A DNA stretch of 64,000 nt from Ovis canadensis. Lineage: Eukaryota > Chordata > Mammalia > Artiodactyla > Bovidae. How positions within the stretch are numbered: the first letter of the stretch is position 1; every line of letters starts with the position of its first letter. The stretch spans positions 48,020,501-48,084,500 of the forward strand of contig NC_091257.1 in the NCBI RefSeq assembly GCF_042477335.2, read 5' to 3'. Positions 22,298-35,052 of the stretch are shown here, piece after piece. Below the pieces are notes generated by a model. The model ran no database searches. It was not told where the DNA came from and saw nothing but the letters and a program-made list of their open reading frames with translations. The position numbers were made by a program, and so were the translations under genes.

Positions 22298-22930
22298 CAG
22301 TTCAGTTCAGTTCAGTCGCTCAGTCGTGTCCGACTCTTTGTGACCCCATGAATCACAGTACACCAGGCCTCCCTGTCCATCACCAACTCTCGGAGTTCAC
22401 TCATGGGAACTTATGTGCATCGAGTTGGTGATGCCTCTCACCCTCTGTCGTCCCCTTCTCCTGCCCCCAATCCCTCCCAGCATCAGGGTCTTTTCCAATG
22501 AGTCAACTCTTCTCATGAGGTGGCCAAAGTATTGGAGTTTCAGCCTCAGTATCAGTCCTTCCAATAAACATCCAGGACTGGTCTCCTTTAGGATGGACTG
22601 GTTGGATCTCCTTGCAGTCCATGGGACTCTCAAGAGTCTTCTCCAACACCACAGTTCAAAAGCATCAATTCTTCGGTGCTCAGCCTTCTTCACAGTCCAA
22701 CTCTCACATCCATACATGACCACAGGAAAAACCATAGCCTTGACTAGACAGACCTTTGTTGGCAAAGTAGTATCTCTGCTTTTGAATATGCTATCTAGGT
22801 TGTCATAACTTTCTTTCCAAGGAGTAAGCGTCTTTTAATTTCATGGCTGCAGTCACCATCTGCAATGATTTTGGAGCCCAAAAAAATAAAGTCTGACACT
22901 GTTCCCACTGTTTTCCCATCTATTTCCCAT
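22298..22930 (-). mobile_element. BovB LINE, 5'-truncated 3' end, with TSD
   Basis: About 633 bases of reverse BovB, from the CAGTTCAG repeats to the region coding around the reverse-transcriptase palm. The nine-base TSD ggatgattt is at 22289-22297 and 22931-22939. It carries indels. Confidence 0.9.
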
Positions 22931-22939
22931 GGATGATTT

Positions 22940-23400
22940 AAGAAACCCCAGATGATGATGACACAAAGCCCTTGAATGAGAATTGGGAGTCATCTGCAAA
23001 ACCTTCGGGCAAGCTAAAATTTTCATGACTTGTGCTCCCAAGGTCCCTGGAAAACAAAGTGAAAATCATTTAAGCTTGGGTATTGTAACTCTGACAGCAC
23101 TCATGATTTTGGAAATGATCTATAGCCCTAGAAAGTTCAGAATGCTTTAGTTATAGTACTAATAATTAAATAGAGTAATAAGTCAAAACAGATGATTCTG
23201 GAAGAGCTAATGTTCCCTGGGAGTGGTTTTGGTGAATTGAATTTCAGCAGTTAGAATGAGATTGTCCCTGTTGCAAAGGAGTGGCCTTTCTTAGCTATGC
23301 AAAGATGAAACTCCCTGTTGATAAGAAAAAGAGATTATAGTAACATATATTGAGATGGAAAAATCAGCATGAACTCTGGCTTTAAAAAGGCATATATTGT
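22940..23400. other. No gene seen
   Basis: Unassigned. A CHR 3' remnant follows at about 23,401-23,470 (gctgcaacgaagacctagc, cagccaaaac). Confidence 0.4.
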
Positions 23401-23470
23401 CACTAGAGAAGCCCCCATGTGCTGCAACGAAGACCTAGCACAGCCAAAACAATAACAAAAAATACATACA

Positions 23471-24175
23471 TTTTCTAGTTCTTTCACAATTAAATTTGGC
23501 CCCACAACAATGGCATCGTATTTATTTTCTTATTACAACTGTTGGTACCTAATATTATTCTCTACTATTAGAAGAAAAGAATCCTGGAGATACCTGATTT
23601 CATGTCTTGGGACAAGAAAAATGAGGATGGGTTTGGAACATCATGTTTTGCCAGAAAGCAAGAATGCTTTCAAGGAGGCTAGAAACAAAGCTAAAGGGCA
23701 AAGCAACTTGCTTTAAAGAGTCTCCCACTGTGAAAAGAGCCTCTGGAACAACACATGTTATTGTTAATGCAGTTAGGACAAGCTGAATCAAGAAAGACCA
23801 TCCAGTTTAGGACACCCCCAAAGAAACAGCAACATAAACTATACAAAAGGTCATTGTAGTGCACTTTCAAAGGAATAGGTGGTTGCTTTTTATGGCTTGG
23901 CAAACAAGAAGAAAGGCAATTCTATGTTCAGAAGTACCTCCTTCACTCAGAGATAAATAAAGCTGTTTCTTAGCAGCTCTAAGTGACACCTCACACTGAC
24001 TGGTGGTGGCAATAGGGCAGAAGTGACCTGTTTCTCCTCTAGGTCAACTTGACGGGTCTTTAAGATAGTGGGAAAGCGCCAACCTTGGAGCAACTTGAAG
24101 GTGGATGCTGGAGAAAGAGGTGAGGCACATGAGGCTGGCACAAGATATGGAGCGAAAGATCAGACCATTAGGTAA
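23471..24175. other. No gene seen
   Basis: Unassigned single-copy-looking sequence. Short frames show no domain. Confidence 0.4.
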
Positions 24176-24554
24176 TGTTGTAGGTGGAATCATGTCCCTC
24201 TCAAATCCTTATATGAAGCCCTAATCCCCAGGACATCACAGTGTGACCATATTTGGAGGTGATTAAGTTAAAATGCGGCCGTGAAAGTGGGCCCATATCA
24301 TATCTGGCTGGAGTTCTTATAAGAGGAAACGAGGACACACAGAGGGGCCCTGGGGGTGTGTGTACGCAGAGGAAAAGCTGTGTGAAGACACATTGAGAAG
24401 GTGGCTGTCTGCAAGCCAAGAAGAGGGGCCCCAGAAGAAGCCAACCTGCTGACACCTTGATCTTAAACTTTGAGTCTCCAGAACTGTGAGAAATAAGTCT
24501 CTGTTGTTTAAGCCTCCAGTCTGTGGTATTTGATTATCGCGGGAAACTAATACA
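24176..24554 (+). mobile_element. MLT1 LTR (ERVL-MaLR)
   Basis: A complete-looking LTR: TGTTGTAGGTGGAATCATGT at the start, gccctaatccccagg, gtgaccatatttggaggtg, gttcttataagaggaaac, ctccagaactgtgagaaat, and actaataca at the end. The order matches the ancient mammalian MLT1 family. Confidence 0.85.
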
Positions 24555-24647
24555 TGTAGGATTAGCTAACAGAGGGCTTCGAAGACCACAACACAGTTAA
24601 AAATGAAGATGTATCATTTCATTGATGATACCATTTTAAAAATAAAA

Positions 24648-24926
24648 TTAAAAAGGAGAAATCTAGAAAAATGGCATAGATAATATTATTTGCAAAATAG
24701 AAATAGAGACACAGACACAGAGAACAAACCTATGGACACCAAGGTGTGAAGGGCTGGGTGGGTGGGATGAATCGGGAGACTGGGATTGACACATATGCAC
24801 TATGGATACTGTGTGTAAAATAGATAACTAGTGAGAACCTACTGTATAGGACACGGAACTCTATTCAATGCTCTCTGGTGACCTAGATGGGAAGGAAGTT
24901 CAAAAGGGAGGGGATAGGTGTATATT
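24648..24926 (+). repeat. L1 3' UTR
   Basis: Sense L1 3' UTR: gaaatctagaaaaatggcat, cacagacacagagaacaaac, gaactctattcaatgctctc. It is followed directly by a SINE. Confidence 0.8.
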
Positions 24927-25140
24927 GGGTTTCCCTGGTGGCTCAGACGGTAAAGAATCTGCCTGCAGTGTAGGAGACCTGGGTTCAGTCCCTGCATTAG
25001 GAAGATCTCTTGCAGGAGGAAATGGAAATCCACTCCAATACTCTTGCCAGGGAAATCCCATAGACAGAAGAACCTGGCAGGCTACAGTCCATGGTGCCAT
25101 GAAGACTCAGACATGACTGAAGCGACTTAGCACAAATACA
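24927..25140 (+). mobile_element. Bov-tA SINE
   Basis: Head gggtttccctggtggctcag, body ccactccaatactcttgcc, tail gactgaagcgacttagcac. Confidence 0.88.
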
Positions 25141-25709
25141 CCTTCATAAAGGAAGATGTCTGCAAGGAAGCGGTTGCAGGGATCCAGGCAGGAACATGTG
25201 GGAATCAGAATGAAGAGCTCAGAGTTGAAATGGGTGACTTCGAATTGCACCAGAGAAAGAGGATGGCGATTTAAATAGTTCTCATTCTCTAAGAGCACAC
25301 ATCCATTGTCTCTTTTAAACTTCCCAATCCCTAAGGAAGAGAGGGTGTCATCACTGCTTTCCAGAGAATCCACTCCAAGAAGTTAGGAAAACCCTAGGAG
25401 CCTGGAGAGAGGTCTCAGATGGGCTGCTGTCAGGTATCAGGACTTGTTTCCTGTTAGAATCCTTTCCATTGATTTTCCTGTCATATGATCTTCCTTGGTT
25501 ATACTATTTTATATTGTAGAATGAGCTTTTGTATAAAATATAACAGGATTAGCTATCAGGCTAACTCTTCCATTTTAAAACTTATAGACTGTAAATCTCA
25601 GAGATGAACAGCAAACTGTTCATCAATCTCCAGACCTAGACAATACACCTCACAATCACATGAAGGGAAAAGAAACCCCAAACATTCCCAAGTCAGACGT
25701 TTGTAATGC
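25141..25709. other. No gene seen
   Basis: Unassigned. No coding or repeat evidence. Confidence 0.4.
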
Positions 25710-25838
25710 CTTATTTTATTGTTAATATTTGGCTTGCTGTGCAGCATGTGGGATCTTAGTTCCCTGACCAGGGATCAAACCCAGGTCCCCTGCATTGAAA
25801 GTTCAGAGTCTTAACCCCTGGACCTCTAGGTAACTCCT
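25710..25838 (-). mobile_element. CHR-type SINE
   Basis: Reverse copy: cttattttattgttaatat, then ccctgaccagggatcaaacc and the head remnant ggacctctaggtaactcc. Confidence 0.78.
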
Positions 25839-26090
25839 CATAATGGTTTATTTTTTAAAATGCCTGATTACTGAAGGCCGTAGGTTTCATGCTTCTCCGT
25901 ATCCCCCATGGTGTCCAGCATCAGGCATTTTTCTTACCTGAAGTACAATTATTTCTTAGTTGATTGACCTTGACTAAAGTTTTTATTTATTTGATTTGGA
26001 AAAACATAAAGGCATTTCTCAAACTGGAGCAGACTTTAATAGTACCACAAAAAAAGTAATTTTTTTAATTTGTAGATGCCACTGTAAGAA

Positions 26091-26606
26091 AGCTATGACA
26101 AACCTAGACAGCTTATTAAAAAGCAGAGACATTACTTTGTCAACATAACTTTGGCCATCTAGTCTAAGTTATGCTTTTCCCAGTAGTTGTGTATGGATGT
26201 GAGTTGGACTGTAAAGAAGGCTGAGCACCTAAGAATTCATGCTTTCAAACTTCGGTGTTAGAGAAGACTCTTGAGAGTCCCTTGGACTGCAAGGAAATCA
26301 AACCAGTCAATCCTAAAGGGAATCAACCCTGACTATTCATTGGAAGGACTGATGCTGAGGCTGAAGCTCCAATACTTTGTCCACCTGATGGGAAGAGTAG
26401 ACTCATTGGAAAAGACCCTGATGCTGGGAAAGATAGAAGGCAGGAGGATAAGGGGATGACAGGAGACGAGACGGTTGGATGACATCACCTACACAATGGA
26501 CATGAGTTTGAGCAAACTCTGGCAGATAGTGAAGGACAGGGAAGCCTGATATGCTGCAGTCCACAGGGTCACAAAGAGCTGGACACAACCGAGCGAATGA
26601 ACTACA
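26091..26606 (+). mobile_element. BovB LINE, 5'-truncated 3' end, with TSD
   Basis: Forward BovB from the reverse-transcriptase C-terminal region to a weak 3' end (ccgagcgaatgaactacaa). The TSD actgtaagaa is at 26081-26090 and 26607-26616. The coding frame is disrupted. Confidence 0.88.
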
Positions 26607-26874
26607 ACTGTAAGAATGAACCATCTCATGGGAAATTCAGCTTATTCCTGTTCACATGTAACTGTACACACAAGACTGAAGGGATGACTTCTTACATGAA
26701 TGTAGAATGGCACCAACTGGATGCCTATTTATGCAAGCATTTATTATAAAGCCTGCTTTCCTTAATAGATGGGAGAGTGTCCCTTATTTACGGTGTTCCT
26801 GACACATTTAACCAGCTGTTGACAGAACGTGCTTGTTGCTACCTGATGACATGGGCATTTTGTATGTGATTTTG

Positions 26875-27003
26875 TTGAATTTTCTCAATAGCTCCAATGA
26901 TACAAATCATTCTCATTGGGCAGATGAGTAACCATGAGAGCTGACTTATTAGAGATCATAAAGAAAGTAATTAACTTCATCCAATAGGAGTTTGAAACCA
27001 GGG
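26875..27003 (-). repeat. MIR SINE, degenerate
   Basis: Reverse MIR core: gggcagatgagtaacc, then an equivalent of gttaagtgacttgcccaagg. Confidence 0.5.
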
Positions 27004-27005
27004 CT

Positions 27006-27218
27006 AGGGACTCTCCTGGTGGCCCGGTGGTTAAGAATCCACCTTCCAATGCAGAGAACTTGGGTTCAATTCCTGGGCAACTAAGTCTTCATGCTGCAGC
27101 TAGAGAAACCCAAGCCATAGCTTCTGAGCCCTCACATTCCAGAGCCCCACACCACAGCTAGAAAGAATCCCTTGTGCCCCAGTGAGCCAGCACAACCGAA
27201 AAAAAAAGAGAGAGAGAA
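27006..27218 (+). mobile_element. CHR-type SINE
   Basis: Head gggactctcctggtggcccg, body with agcacaaccg, ending in an A then GA-rich tail. Confidence 0.82.
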
Positions 27219-27407
27219 TGCCTGGGCTCTCTCCACTGACTAAAAATCAGGGGACCTCCCAGGAACCACTTATGGACCTGGAGACATTATTAAATCCTCC
27301 ACTCCTCCTCCCCTTCCCCTTGACCCCCTAGAAAAAGACCCACATACATACTGTTTTCAGTGTCCCACTCACTGGATGATAACTGTAATTTCATATTTAG
27401 ATTTTCT

Positions 27408-27640
27408 TTTTTGTTGTTTTTTTAAATTAATTTTTATTGGAGTACAGTGATTCACAATGTTGTGTTAGCTTCTGCTGTACAGCAAAGTGAATCAGCTATA
27501 CATATACACGGACCCACTCTTTTTTTAGATTCTTTTCCCATATAGGTCACCACAGAGCACTGAGTTCCCTGTGCTGTACAGTAGGTTCTCATTAGTTATC
27601 TATTTTATATATAGTAGTGTGTATATGTCAATCCAACTTT
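27408..27640 (-). repeat. L1 3' end
   Basis: Antisense L1: T-run, attcacaatgttgtgttag, then tatatatagtagtgtgtat. Confidence 0.82.
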
Positions 27641-28480
27641 ATTCTCCCCACGTCCCACATTTAGATTTTCTCTAAGTCATGAGTTAAAAACCAGCAGGCA
27701 ACAGACGGAATCTGATCGAGTAACATATCTTGTTTAGCATGGTGATTTTTTAAAACTCGAGTTTGAATTTTTATACAACTTCCACTGGACCCTGTGGTCT
27801 CAGACTAGGCTGTTTTGCTCATCTGTGTTACATGTTAGAGGCAGCCCTATAGAATTTAAATTAAAACCGAGTCCCAGTTAAAGTGAAAATATGTCTGGGG
27901 TAGGCTAATACTTCCAACTGTTATTAATTCGTACCTTGTTGTGACTAAGTTTAAAATCCTCTACTGAGGAGAGGTTTTGAAGGGAGAAGTGAGGATGGCA
28001 GGGTGGGAAACCTCAGTTCTTCTGTACGTTTTTTTTTTTTTTGTCTCTCCATCCTCTCTACATCTCAAAGTTCTCCTTTGTTTCTCTAAGTCTCAAGCAC
28101 AAATTCCCAGTCAATAGTTTCCCGATAGGTAGCATTCATTTCTCTGAAAAATTAACCACAATAACTAGACAACAAGTGAATAGTATTCTGTAATAATCTG
28201 TGACTCAGCTATGCCCAGTGCCTCAACCTTTAATATTCACTTCCTTTACACCAAAATAGGAATAGTCTGAGCCTCCAGCAGAAGTCCAGTATTCTTACTA
28301 TTAATAATTAACTTTTATTAAGGACTTATTACGTACCGGGTACTTTCATACTAGTTTAAACAAGAACCCACGGACACACATACACATCTGCATGAATAGT
28401 CAATCATTTTCAAGGACAGAAAAGAGCAAAAGCACATTTAAGTAAGAAACTGAAAATGGATCAAGGCCACCTTCTTTTCA
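27641..28480. other. No gene seen
   Basis: Unassigned. Contains a short T-run at about 28,029-28,042. Confidence 0.4.
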
Positions 28481-28766
28481 ATGCAGTCAGGAAGCCCTGA
28501 AGGGGGTGCTGTAACCCACCACAGCTTACGGACCCCAGCCTTCTGACACAGCTGCTCACCATCTGCAGCCAATGAAGAACCACCCAGCCCACCCCAACTT
28601 CCTCCTTCCCCAATAAGAGCAAGTCCCTCTCCAGTGTTTACCCACTTGCCTGTGGTTCACCATTACTTTCCATTGCTTTGCTGGTCCCAAATTGTGATTC
28701 TCTGCTATTCTTGAATAAACTCATTTTGCTGGTTATTTTACCAGCATGGCTCTTTTGCCCAACATT
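28481..28766 (+). repeat. Possible LTR-like segment
   Basis: The segment ends with a polyadenylation-type signal (tcttgaataaactcatt) followed by a T/G-rich stretch, resembling an LTR R region. No partner LTR or TSD is seen. Confidence 0.3.
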
Positions 28767-28777
28767 ACATGATCTTA

Positions 28778-30637
28778 GGCCTTACAAGATCTCTTAATTT
28801 AGAAAAGAAGAGAAGCTAAAGGCAAAGCAGAAAAGGAAAGATATACCCATTTGAATGCAGAATTCTAAAGAATAGCAAGGAGAGATAAGAAAGCCTTCCT
28901 CAGTGATCAAAGCAAAGAAATAGAGAAAAACAATACAATGGGAAAGACTAGAGATCTCTTCAAGAAAATTAGAGATACCAAGGGAACATTTCATGCAAAG
29001 ATGGGCACAATAAAGGGCAGAAATGGTAAGGACCTAAGAGAAGCAGAAGATATTAAGAAGAGGATATTAAGCAGAAGATATTAATAAACAGAACTATACA
29101 AATAAGATCTCCATGACCCAGATAACCATGATGGTCTGATCACTAACCTAGAGCCGAACTTCCTGGAATGTGAAGTCAAGTGGGCCTTAGGAAGCATCAC
29201 TACGAACAAAGCTAGTGGAGGTGATGGAATTGCAGTTGAGCTATTTCAAATCCTGAAAGATGATGCTGTGAAAGTGCTGCACTCAATATACCAGCAAATT
29301 TGGAAAACTCAGCAGTGGCATAGGACTGGAAAAGGTCAGTCATTCCAATCCCAAAGAAAGGCAATGCCAAAGAATGCTCAAACTACTGCACAGTTGCCTT
29401 CATCTCATATGCTAGCAAAGTAATGCTCAAAATTCTCCAAACCAGGCTTCAACAGTATGTGAACCATGAACTTCCAGATGTTCAAGCTGGATTTAGGAAA
29501 GGCTGAGGAACTGTTGGATCATTGAAAAAGCAAGAGAGTTCCAGAAAAACATCTATTTCTGCTTTATTGACTATGCCAAAGCCTTTGACTATGTGGATCA
29601 CAACAAACTGTGGAAAATTCTTCAAGAGATGTGAATATCAGACCACCTTACCTGCCTCCTGAGAAATCGTGTGCAGGTCAAGAAGCAACAGTTAGAACCA
29701 GACATGAAACAACAGACTGGTTCCAAATTGGGAAAGGAGTACATCAAGGCTGTATATTGTCACCCTGCTTATTTAACTTATATGCAGATTACATCATGAG
29801 AAACGCTGGGCTGGAAGAAGCATAGCTGGAATCAAGATTGCCGGGAGAAATATCAATAACTTCAGATACACAGATGATACCACCCTTATGGCAGAAAATG
29901 AAGAGGAACTAAAGAGCCTCTCAATGAAAGTGAAAGAGGAGAGTGAAAAAGCTGGCTTAAAACACAACATTCAAAAAAGTAAGATCATGGCATCCAGTCC
30001 CATCTCTCCATGGCAAATAGATGGGGAAACAGTGGAAACAGTGGCAGACTTTATTTTTAGGGGCTCCAAAATCACTGCAGATGGTGACTGCAGCCATGAA
30101 TTTAAAAGACACTTGGTCCTTGGAAGAAAAGGTATGACCAACCTAGACAGCATATTAAAAATCAGAGACATTACTTTGCTGACAAAGGTCCATCTAGTCA
30201 AAGCTATGGTTTTTCCAGTAGTCGTGTATGAATGTGAGAGTTGGACTATAAACACAGCTGAGTACCGAAGAATTGATGCGTTTGAACTGTGGTGTTGGAG
30301 AAGACTCTTGAGAGTCCCTTGGACTGCAAGGAGATCCAACCAGTCCATCCTAAAGGAAATCAGTCCTGACTATTCATTGGAAGGACTGATGCTGAAACTC
30401 CAATACTTTGGCCACCTGATGTGAAGACCTGCCCTCATGGGAAAAGACCCTGATGCTGGGAAAGATTGAAGGCAGGAGGAGAAGGGGATGACAGAGGATG
30501 AGATGGTTGGATGGCATCACTGACTCGATGGACATGAGTTTGAGTAAGCTCCATGATTTGGTGATGGACAGGAATGCCTGGCACGCTGCAGTCCATGGGG
30601 TCACAAAGAGTTGGACACGACTGAGCGACTGAACTGA
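28778..30637 (+). mobile_element. BovB LINE copy 3, 5'-truncated, about 1.86 kb, with TSD
   Basis: Forward BovB from the linker after the endonuclease to the ACTGAAC 3' end. The perfect 11-base TSD acatgatctta is at 28767-28777 and 30638-30648. The reverse-transcriptase region keeps FIDYAKAFDYVDHN and has YTDD at the catalytic motif (29867-29878), but frameshifts and stops split the frame. An AGATATTAA-type duplication near 29,050-29,085 adds bases. It lacks the DWKLSP variant shared by copies 1 and 2. Confidence 0.9.
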
Positions 30638-30683
30638 ACATGATCTTAAAGAAATCATATTTCTTTATAGAAAATAATGGAAG

Positions 30684-30803
30684 AGGACTTCCCTGGTGAT
30701 TGAGTGATTAAGACTCCATGCTTCCAATGCAGGGGGCATGGGTTCCTTCCCTGGTGGGGGAACTAACATTCCACATGGCCCAGTCAAAAATTTTTTTGTA
30801 AAA
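30684..30803 (+). mobile_element. CHR-type SINE
   Basis: Head aggacttccctggtgattg, body gcagggggcatggg, tail aaaaatttttttgtaaaaaa. Confidence 0.82.
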
Positions 30804-31840
30804 AAGAAAAGAATGGAAGGACTCAGATTTGCAGGGATGTAATGCCCAGATGTTGGAAATACTGCTCAGAACAGTATAGTTCCTCATTATCTTGGATCTG
30901 TTTATTACAGAATAGGATCTTTCTTTACCAAAAAGTCTGTTCACATGTTTTTCTAAGAATAGAGGAACAAGAGAATAGTCTGCCCTCAGAGATAAGTTCA
31001 CGCCTCCTCCTCTGGCAACATGAAACTGAATATTTGAAACTACAAATATCTCAGTTGTAAAGATCCCAGGGACTCAGATAGTCAAGTTATCTGAACTCCT
31101 CCCCTTCCAGTTGATCTAGAATCAAGAGCCTGGGTTTGGGAGGAGCATAAGCTCTATTTACCTTGATCCAGCAAGACTTCAAGTTTCCAACTATTTGATT
31201 TTTCAGTCTTAATAGGAAATTACTTTAAATATCAAAATTTCTTAGACATATAATTGAACATTTCAGTTGTGATAACTGCAAAACTATAACCTTACTATAT
31301 AAAATTATAATAATTTAAAAAGTGTAGTGTTGTATTTAGGGAATGGTGTATTGATGCCTGCAATTTATTTGGAAATACACCAAAGAAAAGATGGATCAAT
31401 GGATAGTTGGATAGAGTAATGGACAGCTGGATGGATACATGATAAAGTATAGCAAAGCATCAGTGAATGTAGAATCTCCATGATAGCTATGCCCTTGTTC
31501 ATTATACAGTTCTTTTGACTTTGCTGTAAGTTTAAAATTTTATTTTTATTTTTTAGAATTTGCTTTAAATTTAAAAAATTAAAACTGAAGGAATACACAA
31601 ATAGATCAACAGAATGCTTAATCATAGAGAGCCCAGAAATATACCCAAGAGCATACAGGATCTTGGTATATGACAGTAGCAATATGCAGCAGTGGGGAAT
31701 AATTAACTATTTAATAAATGGTCCTGTGAAAGGCAGTTGTCCATAAAAAATGGATCCCTACCTTGATTATCCCCATGGTCTAGTATTTTGCACTGAACTG
31801 CTTCAGGTCTTTTTTTTTTTTTTCCTCTCTCTGTTGTAAC
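30804..31840. other. No gene seen
   Basis: AT-rich, unassigned. 31,840-31,890 recalls a MIR/L2 3' end (ttgttgaatgaa). No ORF is supported. Confidence 0.4.
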
Positions 31841-32168
31841 TCCAGGGCCTGGTATCTACTAGGTGGAGAGTATATCTTTGTTGAATGAAGACCTTGGTCC
31901 TGGGAGATATGCTGGAGGTTGGAGGATGTCTGTAATCCATTCTGTGCCCGAGGGTTGGAGCCAGGAAACTCAGGCTTGAGTCCACCCTCTTTTCTGTTCC
32001 CCATCAGCTGCGCTAAAGCAACTGTCACGTTGAGTCCAGATTGCAAATAAACACACAGCAATGAGTGATGCAAGGTTGCCCTGACTTCATTCAGTGACTG
32101 AAAGAGCTTCCTTGAAGATTTGCAGTGACAGACTGTTACTGGCTGTTTGCTCTTGCAGAGATTATTAA

Positions 32169-32672
32169 GGGCATTTCCCTGGTGGCGCAGTGGTAAAGAA
32201 TCCACCTGCCACTGCAGGAGATGCAGGTTCGATCCCTGGGTGGGGAAGGTCCCCTGGAGAAGGAAATGGCAACCCTGTCCAGGATTCTTTTTAAAAAACT
32301 TTATTTATTATTTTTGGTTGCACTGGGTCTTCGTTGCTGTGCAGGCTTTTTCTAGTTGCGGTGAGCAGGGGCTACTCTAGTTGAGATGCGCAGGCTTCTC
32401 CTGTTGTAGAGCATAGGATCTAGGTGCGCACGCTTCAACAGCTGCGGCTGCTGGACTTGGTTGCTCTGAGGCATGCGGAATTTTCCCGGACCAGGGATTG
32501 AACCCGTGTTCCCTGCACTGGCAGGCAGATTCTTATCCACTGTATCACCAGGAAAGTCCCCCAATCCAGTATTCTTGCCTGGGAAATCCCATGGGCAGAG
32601 GAGCCTGGTGGGCTACAGTCCATGGAGTCACAAAAGAGTTGGACATGACTTAGCAACTAAAGAACAACAGCA
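32169..32672 (+). mobile_element. Bov-tA SINE split by a CHR SINE
   Basis: The outer Bov-tA covers 32169 to about 32289 and about 32560-32672, with TSD agattattaa at 32159-32168 and 32673-32682. A reverse CHR element (about 32290-32560) lies within it, flanked by tccag(g/t)attctt. The order of insertion is therefore clear: Bov-tA first, then CHR. Confidence 0.9.
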
Positions 32673-32870
32673 AGATTATTAAAAGAGGGGACAGGGGACT
32701 AGGATTTGGGGTGGGAGTAAGGAGGCAATAATAATGTAGAAATATATGATGGACCTCAAGTTACAGATTATATGTACATACAATATATATCACAAATACA
32801 TGTATCATAGATGTATGTATATATGTTCACATGTTACATATGTATGTGAGTTTGAGAGCATGTACGGTAG

Positions 32871-33004
32871 TGGGATTTCCCTGATGGTCCAGCAGCTGGG
32901 ACTCTGCACTTCCACTGCAGGCGCAGCAGTTAGATCCCTGGCTGGGGAACAAAGACCTCGCCATGCAGTTCAGCCAAAAGATAATTAAAAAAAAATTTTT
33001 TAAA
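32871..33004 (+). mobile_element. CHR-type SINE
   Basis: Head gggatttccctgatggtcc, body ending in cagccaaaagataat and an A/T-rich tail. Confidence 0.8.
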
Positions 33005-33259
33005 GCGAGAGATAGCAGAGAGTTCTATATGAGCTTGGCTAGATCTTGCACACCTTTTCCTTATAGGCCTAAAGTAGCAGAGCAAGTTATTTTACAGTGA
33101 GTCCAGTTTGGCAGAAAATACTTTGAACTACTTTCATCTATTGATTTGAAGATTCTGTAGTCAGGACACATGTTGTACTCTGATGCCAATAAGTCATGTG
33201 CTTGTTCTCAGCCCGCCAATGGTAAAATGGAAAAGCTGCGTGTGTAGTATTTCTCTGCC

Positions 33260-34345
33260 TTTTCATTATATTTTTTTAAACTTATTGTGTTTGAGGTCTC
33301 CTTTTCCCAGGCTTCAAGGAAAGTTGAATTCTTTCCTTGAAGAAGGTTGAATTCGTTCTTCCTTTCGGTTTCTGCCCTCCTAAGGTTGGTCCAGTAGTTT
33401 GTGTAAGCTTTGTATAGGGTGAGATTTGTGTTGAGTTTTTCTTTGTTTGTTTGTTTGTTTTTCCTCTAATGGGCAAGGCTGTGTGAGGTGATAATCCTGT
33501 CTGCTGCTGATTTGGTTTGTATTTTTGTTTTGTTTGTTGTTTAGATGAGGCATCCTGCACAGAGTGCTACTGGTGGTTGGATGATGCCGGGTCTTGTATT
33601 CAAGGAAACTTGTATTCAAGTTTCCTTTGTGTGAGTTCTCACTATTTTATACTCCCTAGGGTCAGTTCTCTGGTAGTCTAGAGTCTTGATTTCTCCCTAG
33701 GATGTCCTCCAACACTGTGCTGATCTCTAGACCTGCTGTGTGGGCAGCTCAGATTCTAATCTGGTCCTACTCCTGTGTGTTCTTGCCTCCAACGTCCACA
33801 GCTATCAGAACTAATCGTTTCCTTTTGTGGGAGCTCTCAATGCCCTTTTATATATTCCATAGACACAGAGTCTGCCTAACTGATCATGTGGATTTAACCT
33901 GCACTTCATAGCTGGTGGGAAGGTTTGGGTCTTCTTCCTTCGCCACACTGTCCTTGGGTTTCAACTGTGGCTCTGTTTCCACCTCTACATGTGGGTCGTC
34001 CACTGGGGTTTAGCTCGTGAGGCTGCCCTCAAGGACTTGGGTTTGCCCCTATGAGGGCCAGGTGTGGAGGTGGTGCAGCTGCTTGGGTCACAGGGGTTCT
34101 GGCAGCACCAGGTATTGAGCGGGGTTGGTAGCTAGGGCAGCAGGAAATATAGTGCTCTAGGAGGGTATGGCAACCAGTATTGGCCAATACGCTCCAGTGT
34201 TCTTGCCTGGAAAACCCCCCTCCCTGACAGAGAAGCCGGGCAGGCCACAGTCTATGGGGCTGCAAAGAGTCGGATATGACCGAAGTGACCCTGCACGCAT
34301 AGACGCAAGACTTTTTTTGCCTGTGGCAGCTCTGCCACTGCATGT
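33260..34345. repeat. Ruminant L1 5'-UTR-like repeat
   Basis: The mix gagttctcactattttatac, ttttatatattccatagac, agagtctgcctaactgat and cccctatgagggccaggtg matches, as I remember it, the 5' region of bovine L1. A Bov-tA-like segment lies at about 34,165-34,310. No L1 ORF remains. Orientation is not fixed. Confidence 0.5.
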
Positions 34346-35052
34346 GAATTATAGATACCCTATTACGCTTTCCATTCTGACCTGCTAATTCAGTCAAAGT
34401 GTGTTTTGTTCCATTTTATGGTAAATGTTAGTATCTACATTTTGGTGTCATCTAACATTTTTACAAGTCTTCTAAATTTTTAGAGGAATAACTCAAATAA
34501 AAGTGCTTTGTAGACCTTTGATTTTCCTTAGGTATAACATAAGTTCACATGGAAACTTGGCAACTGTTCTCCGTATTTGAGTATTCTATAGACCGGGTAT
34601 TACACTGACTACTAATATGAAAAATGCATGCTTCCATAAAAAGAATAGAGCCAATTTTGTGTTTGCTTAAGTCAACCAAATATATCAGCACGGTTACTCT
34701 TCCGTTTATTTTAATACATACATCCAAATAACCTTTAGAGTAAAGCTAAGAAGATGAAGAGTTGCCAACAAAAAAAAATGCTTAATGCCAGATTCCTCCT
34801 ACCCAAAAAGCTTTGTTTTTACTATTGATTTGAATGAAACACCCCATTTTCCTTCTAGTGGTTTCCTCATTTATCAATAGCTCTTTATCCTCGTGAGCGT
34901 GAGAACCACCAACTGCAAATGGGCTGAGTACAAACCACCTTTAGAAACTTTGAACAATCACATCCATTTTAATGTTGAATAAAAAGTTTGAAACCTAATA
35001 GGTTCATCTAGCCAGCAAGCCATTATACACTATTTTACTGCCAGTTTTCTTT
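34346..35052. other. No gene seen
   Basis: Unassigned, AT-rich. Confidence 0.4.

Noticed and set aside
28481-28766. Definite LTR before BovB copy 3
   Set aside because: Only an AATAAA-like signal is visible. There is no terminal TG/CA pair, TSD or partner, so it is kept as a low-confidence entry only.
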